From: Clostridia bacterium
GTDB taxonomy: Bacteria; Bacillota; Clostridia; Monoglobales; Monoglobaceae
Assembly: GCA_017456605.1 (NCBI GenBank)
Contig: JAFTJA010000002.1
Coordinates: 1 to 44,312 of the forward strand
Direction: 5' to 3'
Length of the DNA stretch: 44,312 nucleotides
This document shows, piece after piece, positions 1-6,101 of this stretch. Under the pieces are notes generated by a model, which was not told the DNA's origin, did no database searches, and saw only the letters and a program-made list of their open reading frames with translations. Numbering within the stretch: position 1 is the stretch's first letter; each line of letters begins with the position of its first letter. The translations under genes and the position numbers were made by a program.

Positions 1-132
1 AGGAGGAAAAATATAAGAAATAAAAGAAGTAAAAATTCCTTGCTCGGATATTGTAAGAAAAATTGTTTTAATCGAAAAAATAAAAGAAACACCAAAAAAC
101 TTTCCTCGAAAAGCCAATAAAATAAAAAAGAA

Positions 133-161
133 TTGACAAACAATGACACTTAATATATAAT
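133..161 (+). promoter_or_regulatory. Promoter of the stalk-domain gene
   Basis: A TTGACA -35 box (133-138) and a perfect TATAAT -10 box (156-161) are separated by 17 bp. The strong AAGGAGG ribosome site at 177-183 and the ATG at 191 follow. There is no TGn extension before the -10. The first 130 bases are AT-rich and hold no gene I can support. Confidence 0.8.
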
Positions 162-190
162 TCAAAAAATACAGAGAAGGAGGATAAAAA

Positions 191-631
191 ATGAAAAAAT
201 TCCTGATATTATTTTTATGTTTAACGATATTTATGTCTGTTTCGTGCTTTGCTGCAGACAGAGAAGTCACCGTCTTGATTGACGGTGAGACACTTGTGAC
301 AGACACGCCTCCCCAACTCATAAGCGGAAGAACAATGCTTCCTATGCGTGCTATATTTGAAGCGTTTGATGCAAATGTCACCTGGATGGGTGAGGACGAG
401 CTTATCTTTGCCACAAAGGATGACCTTTTGATAGTTCTCAAAATTGGAGCAAAAGAAATGTCTGTTCAAAAAGCTTCGGAGAATGTAGGCAAAATTGTGA
501 CTTTGGATGTTGCTCCCTTTTTGTATAATGAAAGAACAATGGTTCCCGCAAGAGCAATAGCAGAGGCATTGGGCGCCGATGTTGACTGGATTGATGAAAC
601 CAGCACAGTTATTATAGAAAGCAAAAAATAA
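191..631 (+). CDS. Secreted stalk-domain protein (copper amine oxidase N-terminal-like)
   Basis: This is a 146-residue exported protein. Residues 1-22 form a signal peptide with a KK start, a hydrophobic core and a cleavage site near CFAA. The rest is two copies of the 'copper amine oxidase N-terminal' or stalk fold. The marks are GRTMLPMRAIFEAF near residue 50 and ERTMVPARAIAEAL near residue 113, each followed by V-x-W. In Clostridia and Paenibacillus such domains are found on cell-wall and S-layer proteins as structural modules; no enzyme activity is implied. It has its own promoter and two terminators after it, so it is a single-gene unit. It is upstream of the inversion cassette, and an inverted cassette promoter would point at its 3' end. 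Confidence 0.8.
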   Translation: MKKFLILFLCLTIFMSVSCFAADREVTVLIDGETLVTDTPPQLISGRTMLPMRAIFEAFDANVTWMGEDELIFATKDDLLIVLKIGAKEMSVQKASENVGKIVTLDVAPFLYNERTMVPARAIAEALGADVDWIDETSTVIIESKK

Positions 632-655
632 CAATAAAATATTTTTGAAAAAGAG

Positions 656-688
656 AAAAAGATTGTAGCAAATTTACAATCTTTTTTT
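656..688. terminator. Intrinsic terminator of the stalk-domain gene
   Basis: The stem GATTGTA (661-667) pairs with TACAATC (675-681) around a 7-nt loop. It is extended by A:T pairs and ends in a run of seven T. The A-run on the left lets it also work on the minus strand. Confidence 0.8.
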
Positions 689-734
689 GTACCCTTTTTT
701 GACAAATTTCGCTTTTTTTATGGAATATAATATA

Positions 735-763
735 AAAACACCCATTTCAAAAGGGTGTTTTTT
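735..763 (+). terminator. Second hairpin terminator, sharing its T-run with the left inverted repeat
   Basis: AAAACACCC (735-743) pairs with GGGTGTTTT (753-761). The T-run after the stem is the first six bases of the 31-bp left inverted repeat. Because the repeat is the same in either orientation of the cassette, the terminator is kept after inversion. It would insulate the upstream gene from the cassette. Confidence 0.7.
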
Positions 764-788
764 GTCCTTAATCTTAATATTTAAGGAA
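758..788 (+). repeat. Left inverted repeat of the inversion cassette (31 bp)
   Basis: This is the exact reverse complement of 2096-2126 over 31 bases, with mismatches immediately outside on both sides. Inside the repeat is an imperfect dyad: CCTTAA (766-771), a 9-bp centre, and TTAAGG (781-786). That is the layout expected for a tyrosine-recombinase core site, with two inverted binding arms around a short crossover region. Confidence 0.9.
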
Positions 789-857
789 GACGAAAGCTAT
801 TTTTCTTTAAAATCAGTTTTGTGAAAATTCTGTGACCACAAATTTTGACGGATAAAA

Positions 858-1910
858 TTATCCGGTAAAAAGCTCTGCGATTTTTTTCATTTCGCTTATT
901 TTGTGCTCTTTGAGAGAGTGTCCGTAAATATCCAAAGTTATTGAAACAGAGGCGTGCCCCAAAATTTCGGAAAGTGTGCGATAATCCATTCCCACTTCCA
1001 GTGCGCGAGTAGCAAAGGTATGCCTAAGAGAATGATACTTTATTTCACAAAGCCCTGCCTCCTTTATTTTTCGTTTGAAATGCCGACGATAAGACCTTAC
1101 GTCAACAGGTTTTTCTTGTAGTGAAATCACAAATGTCCCCTTGTTTCTTGATTTTTTCAACTTTTCCAGAAGAAATGCAGGAATGGGAATTTCCCGCCGA
1201 GACGCGTTGCTTTTTGGCGGAATAATCTCAAGCCCTTTTTCTGTTCGCACTTGCGTTCCGTTTACACAAAGAGTAGCATTTTCAAAATCAATGTCCCGCC
1301 ACCGAAGAGCGCAAACCTCGCCTATTCGAAGTCCGGTATAAAGACAAATAAGAATTCCAATGTCCTGGTCTTCCCGAAGTGTTTTCTCCAAAGCCTGCTG
1401 TTCTTTCAGTGAAAGAACTCGCACAAACGCCTTTTTCTTTGCGGGAAGTCTCACTTTTTTCCAGTTTTCTTCAACAAGCCCTCTTTCTTCAGCTCCCTTC
1501 AAAATCACTTTCAGGGTGGACAAAATACTTCTCGACGAGGCCCCTGAAAGACTTATTCCGTTCACAAAATTCTGAATTGTTTCAGCATTTATCTTTTTTA
1601 ATGATATGCTTCCAAGGCGTGGGATTATGTGATTTCTTATGTGGCTTTTATAAATATTTAAGGTGCTTATTTTCACTGTTTTATGTTCCCTTTCCCAAAG
1701 GCCTATCCATTCTCCCAAGGTCATTTTGTTGTCTCTTATATTTTCTTTCTTTTCCGTCTTGCATTTTAACAATTTTTCTTTTACTTCACCATAGCTTTTT
1801 GAATATATATATCCATAAACTGCTTTTCCGGACAAGTCATAGTCCTTTATATATCGCCCCTCATATCGCCCGTCTTTTCTTTTATAAATATTTTCTCCTC
1901 TGCGAGCCAT
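858..1910 (-). CDS. Phage-type tyrosine recombinase, likely DNA invertase of the cassette
   Basis: This is a 350-residue site-specific recombinase. The start at 1910 is chosen because AAGGAG lies just ahead of it; an upstream in-frame ATG at 1973 lacks a good site. Residues 1-50 (GENIYKRKDGRYEGR) look like an arm-binding domain that recognises GxxxKxxDGRW-type repeats. Residues 62-150 are the helical core-binding domain. Residues 160-350 are the catalytic domain, with R195 in TGLRIGE, H293 and R296 in HSLRH, H319 in LGHAS and the nucleophile Y329 in DIYGH, so it appears intact. It is the only gene between the perfect inverted repeats and ends about 70 bp from the left one, so its most likely substrates are those repeats. 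TTGACGG occurs at 845, 1941 and 1953 and may be an arm site, which is speculative. Confidence 0.85.
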   Translation of the reverse strand: MARRGENIYKRKDGRYEGRYIKDYDLSGKAVYGYIYSKSYGEVKEKLLKCKTEKKENIRDNKMTLGEWIGLWEREHKTVKISTLNIYKSHIRNHIIPRLGSISLKKINAETIQNFVNGISLSGASSRSILSTLKVILKGAEERGLVEENWKKVRLPAKKKAFVRVLSLKEQQALEKTLREDQDIGILICLYTGLRIGEVCALRWRDIDFENATLCVNGTQVRTEKGLEIIPPKSNASRREIPIPAFLLEKLKKSRNKGTFVISLQEKPVDVRSYRRHFKRKIKEAGLCEIKYHSLRHTFATRALEVGMDYRTLSEILGHASVSITLDIYGHSLKEHKISEMKKIAELFTG

Positions 1911-1998
1911 TATTTCTTCTCCTTTTTTGTGAAATTTCTTTTGACGGCTTTTTTGACGGAAAAAAGATGTCAAAAACCATATATTTTTTCAAAAAACC

Positions 1999-2027
1999 TT
2001 GACAAATCAGGGTTTTTGCAGTATACT
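1999..2027 (+). promoter_or_regulatory. Outward promoter inside the inversion cassette
   Basis: TTGACA (1999-2004) and TATACT (2022-2027) are separated by 17 bp. It reads rightwards across the right inverted repeat to the surface-protein gene at 2238. The -10 box lies in GTATAC-TTG-GTATAC (2021-2035), a 6-bp inverted repeat with a 3-bp centre that could be a repressor site. The transcript would have a leader of about 200 nt. Confidence 0.75.
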
Positions 2028-2095
2028 TGGTATACATTTTTTATGTTTTTTAAAATAAATACATATTTAGAGGCATCTTTTCAAAGATTTTCCCT

Positions 2096-2126
2096 TTCCT
2101 TAAATATTAAGATTAAGGACAAAAAA
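2096..2126 (-). repeat. Right inverted repeat of the inversion cassette (31 bp)
   Basis: This is the exact reverse complement of 758-788. The internal dyad is CCTTAA (2098-2103), 9 bp, TTAAGG (2113-2118). It lies between the cassette promoter and the surface-protein gene, so it would be transcribed in the ON orientation. Confidence 0.9.
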
Positions 2127-2237
2127 GAAAATCGGTGTTAAGATTTCTTTGTATATTATTTGTTTTTAAGGCTTAAAAAATGTGAGAAAATCTTATTTTT
2201 TTATATTAAAATTTTTTAAAGGAGGAAAAACAAAAAA

Positions 2238-5135
2238 ATGAGGATGACAAAAGTTTTATCCTTAATCATCGCCTTGGCAATGATTTTGGGAACACTCACA
2301 ACAGGCGTTTTTGCGGCAGATGCAGCAGATCTTACAATTTCTACTATTGCTGATTTGCAGGCGTTTGCTGAAAGCGTAAACAACGGAAATACCTATGAGG
2401 GAAAGACAGTTGTTCTTGCAAACAACATCGACATGGAGTATTCCGGTACTCCTATAGGAACATCATCTAATTCCTTCAAAGGAACTTTTGATGGTCAAGG
2501 TCATACAATAGACAACCTTTACATCACTTACTTTGACGGTGAGGCCTTTACCGGCTCATGTGTTGGTTTGTTTGGTGTTATAAACAGTCCTGCAGTTATC
2601 AAAAATGTAACAGTTAACAATCCTTATCTTGTTGCTGAACAGTACGTAGGCGGCATCGTTGGTAAGGGTTATACCGGAACAATCGAAAACTGTCATGTAA
2701 CAGGTGAAATAGATATCGAAGGCAACTATATGGTTGGCGGTATCAATGGTCACGGATATGCTGATGTAAACAACTGCTCGGTAATCGGCGACCCTGACTG
2801 GGACTACAACTGCATTTGGGGAATTTATAAGGCAGAAGACATTGAAGGTGATAGCGTAGGCGGTATTGTTGGTCACTTTGCTGAGGGCTCAAAAACAATG
2901 AACAACTGCCACGTTGCAAATGTTGAAATCCTTGGTACAAGAAAAGTTGGCGGTCTTGTTGGTACAGGTTTTGAAAATCATACATACAAGAACTGTTCTG
3001 TTGAAAATGTTACGGTGGGAACAAATGCAACAGCAGAATACGCGTCAAGCAAGCCCGATTCAATGGGTATAGGTGGTCTTGTTGGTCTTTACTGCGGTTA
3101 TTCAGGCGGTGCTATTGAAGATTGTGCTGTTAGCGGTGTTGAATTTACAAATGAAAACAACGTAACGGTTTCAGCAGGTGCTCTCACTGGCGGAACAAGA
3201 AACAAAACTGAAAAGAGAATTGACCCTCCCGCAGTTGAAGCAACCGGAACTACTGTAGCAACAGTTACAGGTGCTACAAACGAATATTTTAAGGAAACAA
3301 CAGAACTGCCTGAAGCAAAACTTGAAAAGCTTGCTCCTATGGTTCTGACATCAGCTGATAGCTATATGACTTGGCCCAGCGGAGACAGCTCAATTGACAG
3401 ACCTCTTAACGTAGTGGTTAAGTTCAGTGCTATTGACACGGAGGAAACCGTTGAAAACAGTCCTTACAAAGGCTGGTATACAGATTATTATATTACCTTT
3501 GACGGATTGAAAGACGATTCTTTTGTAGCTGACGGATGCTATCTTGCAGGAAATTATGGTTCTTATGGATGGATTGTTATACCAGTAGATGGGCTGGAGA
3601 TTGAAGAAGGAGTAGTATATCCTGTAGTTAGTAGCTATGATGCACACCTTACATATAAAGAAATCTGCACAAATGTAAAAGAAATGATTTGCGCTATCTA
3701 CATCAAACCTGAAATAATCGAAGCAAACCCCGATATGAACGTTACGCTTAATTTGGGAATTAAAAACGGTGATGCTGGCGAGGTAGTATATGTAAACAGC
3801 AGTGTATATGATGCAGACGAACTCGCAGGATATGTTGCAAAGGTAGGAGATGAAAAATATACATCTTTTGCAGATGCAGTTGCGGCAGCTGACGGAAAAA
3901 CAGTTACTCTCCTTGCTGATGTTGCTTTGGAAGAAACAATTACTGTTGCTGCAGGAAAAACTGTTACACTTGACTTAAACGGAAAAACAATAACAGGAAC
4001 AGACAATGCTTCATCAGGAAACTTTAGACTTATTGCAAACAAGGGAACATTGACTGTTGATGACAACGTTGGTACAGGTGCAATCACATTGGCTGCAACA
4101 AACAACCGTGGATATACTGCTTTGTCAGCTGTTATTTCAAACGAAGGCGGCACATTGACTGTTAAAAAAGGTAAGATCGAACACCTTGGCGGGTCTGATA
4201 TGGCTTATGGCATCGATAACAATAGTACTCTTGGAGAAACAAAGGTTGTTGTTGAGGGCGGAACTATCATTTCACCTTACCGTGGTATAAGAGCGTTCCA
4301 AAACAGCAAAACAAAGATGAACTCCATTGTAATGAAAGGCGGAAAAATTGTTGCCCGTGCAGGTATCTGGATGCATCAGTCGGGTGCAGATTCACTTGGT
4401 GAAGTTACAGTTATAGGCGGTAAAATTGAAGCTGTTGCAAACGCTATCGTAACAGATATCCATTCAGGAGCAAAGACAACAATTACAATCAAGGGTGGCG
4501 AATTCAGCAATACAAGCACAACTGCAAACCTTCTTCTTGTGTGGCCCTTCTCCGATATGTCTACTGTTACAGAAGCAAACAAAACACTTCTGACAATCGA
4601 AGGCGGAAGCTTTGACTGTGCAGGTGAAGGAAACCTTATTGGTATTCTTAATGGAGCTGATACAAACACAGATGTAGCGGTTTCAGGCGGCACATTCAGT
4701 GAAGCAATCGCAGAAGAATATATCGCAGATGGCTTCAAGCTTGTGTCAAACAATGACGGGACTTATGGAATCACATCATATTGGGTAACAGCTACAGATG
4801 CAGGATATTACCTTGTAGATGGAAACAAGAAAGGTCTTATGAGATACCTCTTCCACTTTAGCATTGAGGGAGAGATTGAGGAGGCTTATATCAAATACAT
4901 CAAGGGCAGTGACCTTTCATCACAGCAGGCAGGGGAAATCGAAAGAGGTGAATTGACCAACACCTTCTATGGTGACATCATAGATGTTCCTGAAACTGCA
5001 ACAGACAAGTATTATGCAGTGGGATACGTAAAGATTGACGGAAAAGACTACTGGTCAAACCCAATCTTCTGTGAACCAGACTTCACAAGACATTTTTCAT
5101 CACTTGATATTCCAGACAACGGAGGTAACGAATAA
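2238..5135 (+). CDS. Large secreted GLUG-repeat / beta-helix surface protein
   Basis: This is a 965-residue exported protein with AAAGGAGG at 2218-2225. Residues 1-26 are a signal peptide ending in GVFAADA. Residues 30-120 start a right-handed beta-helix (DGQGHTIDNL). Residues 130-290 hold at least four GLUG-type repeats (VGGIVG near 137 and 206, VGGLVG near 236, IGGLVG near 277), each followed by an N-C-x-V rung. Residues 345-530 are not recognised. Residues 530-840 are a second beta-helix (FADAVAAADGKTVTLLADV, then LDLNGKTITG). The final 115 residues form a separate domain. There is no LPXTG or S-layer homology motif, so the anchoring mode is unknown. GLUG and beta-helix proteins are known as adhesins and other surface proteins. 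Expression probably depends on the orientation of the promoter at 1999-2027. The stop overlaps the start of the next ORF by one base. Confidence 0.85.
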   Translation: MRMTKVLSLIIALAMILGTLTTGVFAADAADLTISTIADLQAFAESVNNGNTYEGKTVVLANNIDMEYSGTPIGTSSNSFKGTFDGQGHTIDNLYITYFDGEAFTGSCVGLFGVINSPAVIKNVTVNNPYLVAEQYVGGIVGKGYTGTIENCHVTGEIDIEGNYMVGGINGHGYADVNNCSVIGDPDWDYNCIWGIYKAEDIEGDSVGGIVGHFAEGSKTMNNCHVANVEILGTRKVGGLVGTGFENHTYKNCSVENVTVGTNATAEYASSKPDSMGIGGLVGLYCGYSGGAIEDCAVSGVEFTNENNVTVSAGALTGGTRNKTEKRIDPPAVEATGTTVATVTGATNEYFKETTELPEAKLEKLAPMVLTSADSYMTWPSGDSSIDRPLNVVVKFSAIDTEETVENSPYKGWYTDYYITFDGLKDDSFVADGCYLAGNYGSYGWIVIPVDGLEIEEGVVYPVVSSYDAHLTYKEICTNVKEMICAIYIKPEIIEANPDMNVTLNLGIKNGDAGEVVYVNSSVYDADELAGYVAKVGDEKYTSFADAVAAADGKTVTLLADVALEETITVAAGKTVTLDLNGKTITGTDNASSGNFRLIANKGTLTVDDNVGTGAITLAATNNRGYTALSAVISNEGGTLTVKKGKIEHLGGSDMAYGIDNNSTLGETKVVVEGGTIISPYRGIRAFQNSKTKMNSIVMKGGKIVARAGIWMHQSGADSLGEVTVIGGKIEAVANAIVTDIHSGAKTTITIKGGEFSNTSTTANLLLVWPFSDMSTVTEANKTLLTIEGGSFDCAGEGNLIGILNGADTNTDVAVSGGTFSEAIAEEYIADGFKLVSNNDGTYGITSYWVTATDAGYYLVDGNKKGLMRYLFHFSIEGEIEEAYIKYIKGSDLSSQQAGEIERGELTNTFYGDIIDVPETATDKYYAVGYVKIDGKDYWSNPIFCEPDFTRHFSSLDIPDNGGNE

Positions 5136-5302
5136 TGAAAAGGTATGAAACACCCAAAATCGAGCTTACACGCTTTGATATTGAAGACATTATAACAACA
5201 AGTGCAGATCTTTTTGTTCCCAAGACCGCGGTAGAGGTTGCCGGGGAAAAAATTGAAGCAACGGACTTCGGCACACAGGCATTCTCTATTTTTGAGAACT
5301 AA
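5135..5302 (+). CDS. 55-residue peptide translationally coupled to the surface protein
   Basis: The short ORF starts in the TAATG that ends the surface-protein gene, so the two are translationally coupled. GGAGG (5121-5125) precedes the ATG at a workable distance. The product begins MKRYETPKIELTRFDIEDIITTS and ends SIFEN; it is acidic, has no signal peptide, no Cys and no membrane segment. From memory, short clostridial ORFs that start M-K-x-Y-E-x-P and contain an E-D-[IV]-[IV]-T-[TA]-S motif are common and unnamed, but I cannot verify a family here. Its role is unknown; a partner, chaperone or signalling peptide of the surface protein are guesses. The terminator at 5316 ends the unit, so it would switch with the surface protein. 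Confidence 0.75.
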   Translation: MKRYETPKIELTRFDIEDIITTSADLFVPKTAVEVAGEKIEATDFGTQAFSIFEN

Positions 5303-5315
5303 TATTTTTAAAGGC

Positions 5316-5349
5316 GGGGCAGCGAAAACTCGCTGCTCCCTGCTTTTTA
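5316..5349 (+). terminator. Terminator after the surface-protein operon
   Basis: A 10-bp stem, GGGGCAGCGA (5316-5325) with TCGCTGCTCC (5330-5339) and one G-U pair, closes an AAAC loop. CTGCTTTTT follows. It separates the phase-variable pair from the membrane protein at 5379. Confidence 0.75.
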
Positions 5350-5378
5350 AAGACTGAAAAAGAAAAGGACAGAAAAAA

Positions 5379-5813
5379 ATGCGAGTTATCATAAGACGTT
5401 TTTTAGAACTTTTGTTCCCGACAATGATTTTGTCGGTCATGGTTACTTTTTTACATGTCAATACATACATTCCTGAAAGCAGAACAGTTCTTGGCATAGT
5501 TATGCTTTTTTCTGCAATATTGATTTATATCTATACCATTTATTGTCTGGGCGAATGCTTTGACGATATGTTTCAGACGATAGACTATTTCTTCTTCAAT
5601 TTAGTTGCTTTTGCTATGTTTGTGGGAGTTGTCTGGCTGGCATTTCGCTTTATGAACAACACTCTTTTCACATGGTTGTTTGCTGTTGCCAAAACTTTTG
5701 TGTTTGTTGCTGAAGGGGTAAGCGCAGCCTCGTCTTTGACATATTTTTGTGGGATTTTTCTTGTGCTGATTATTGTAATACCGATTATCAAGATAAGAAG
5801 ATCGCTATTTTAG
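5379..5813 (+). CDS. Small integral membrane protein, unknown function
   Basis: This is a 144-residue hydrophobic protein with AAAGGA ahead of the ATG. Four membrane segments can be seen, near residues 10-28, 37-60, 70-90 and 118-140. The N-terminus (MRVIIRRF) and C-terminus (KIRRSLF) are basic, which fits both ends being cytoplasmic. I do not recognise the family. It forms a pair with the small Cys-rich ORF 16 bases downstream and ends at the shared terminator at 6067. No promoter is obvious between 5349 and 5379, so it may depend on read-through from the phase-variable operon. Confidence 0.6.
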   Translation: MRVIIRRFLELLFPTMILSVMVTFLHVNTYIPESRTVLGIVMLFSAILIYIYTIYCLGECFDDMFQTIDYFFFNLVAFAMFVGVVWLAFRFMNNTLFTWLFAVAKTFVFVAEGVSAASSLTYFCGIFLVLIIVIPIIKIRRSLF

Positions 5814-5829
5814 AGAAGTGGGGGATTTT

Positions 5830-6048
5830 GTGAAAATAAAGAATAAGCTTTGTCCTACTTGCAAAACCGGCAGGGAAAGTCTTTTGCTGGATGAAACATC
5901 CTTGGAGTGTCCCTATATTTCAAGGTATACAGGGGAGATTTGCCCGGCGTATGTTCCGGATGAAGTCAAAGAGCCGGAACGCCGTGAAGGGGAGAAAGGT
6001 TTTTTCGCTTTCCTTCGCAAAAATAAAAATAGAAAGAAAAATTTTTAG
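5830..6048 (+). CDS. Small Cys-rich (zinc-ribbon-like) protein
   Basis: This is a 72-residue protein starting at GTG 5830 behind GGGGGA; an in-frame GTG at 5818 has no ribosome site. Residues 1-37 carry CPTCKTG and then C-P-Y...C-P-A-Y, four cysteines that could bind one zinc or an Fe-S cluster. Residues 38-72 are a highly basic tail (EPERREGEKGFFAFLRKNKNRKK) that could bind nucleic acid or membrane lipid. I do not recognise a named family. The gene follows the membrane protein by 16 bases and ends at a bidirectional terminator shared with the convergent phosphohexomutase gene. Confidence 0.55.
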   Translation: MKIKNKLCPTCKTGRESLLLDETSLECPYISRYTGEICPAYVPDEVKEPERREGEKGFFAFLRKNKNRKKNF

Positions 6049-6066
6049 GGATAATTTTTGTAGTGA

Positions 6067-6098
6067 AAGCACCCGCCGGAAACGGCAGGTGCTTTTTT
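6067..6098. terminator. Bidirectional terminator between convergent genes
   Basis: AGCACC-C-GCCG and CGGC-A-GGTGCT form a stem with one mismatch around a GAAA loop. A T-run follows on the plus strand. It serves the gene ending at 6048 and possibly the minus-strand gene ending at 6102. Confidence 0.75.
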
Positions 6099-6101
6099 CT
6101 T

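Larger units (their letters stand above)
758..2126. mobile_element. Self-contained invertible promoter cassette (recombinase plus outward promoter)
   Basis: The 31-bp perfect inverted repeats at 758-788 and 2096-2126 bound a 1.37-kb segment. It contains only a tyrosine recombinase gene (minus strand) and, between that gene and the right repeat, an outward promoter (1999-2027, plus strand). As drawn the promoter points to the surface-protein gene at 2238. Recombination between inverted core sites would turn the promoter towards the terminators at 656-763 and leave the surface gene without it. There is no cargo, no transposase and no visible direct-repeat attachment site, so I prefer an invertible switch to an integrated element. 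That inversion occurs is inferred; the repeats, gene and promoter are seen. Confidence 0.8.

Noticed and set aside
858..1910. Recombinase as the integrase of an integrated phage or conjugative element
   Set aside because: No cargo genes, excisionase, or direct-repeat attachment sites; the only repeats are inverted and tightly flank the gene.
1379..2002. 207-residue ORF antisense to the recombinase gene
   Set aside because: It lies over the recombinase on the other strand, has no ribosome site and has a low-complexity Phe/Leu/Ser composition typical of a shadow.
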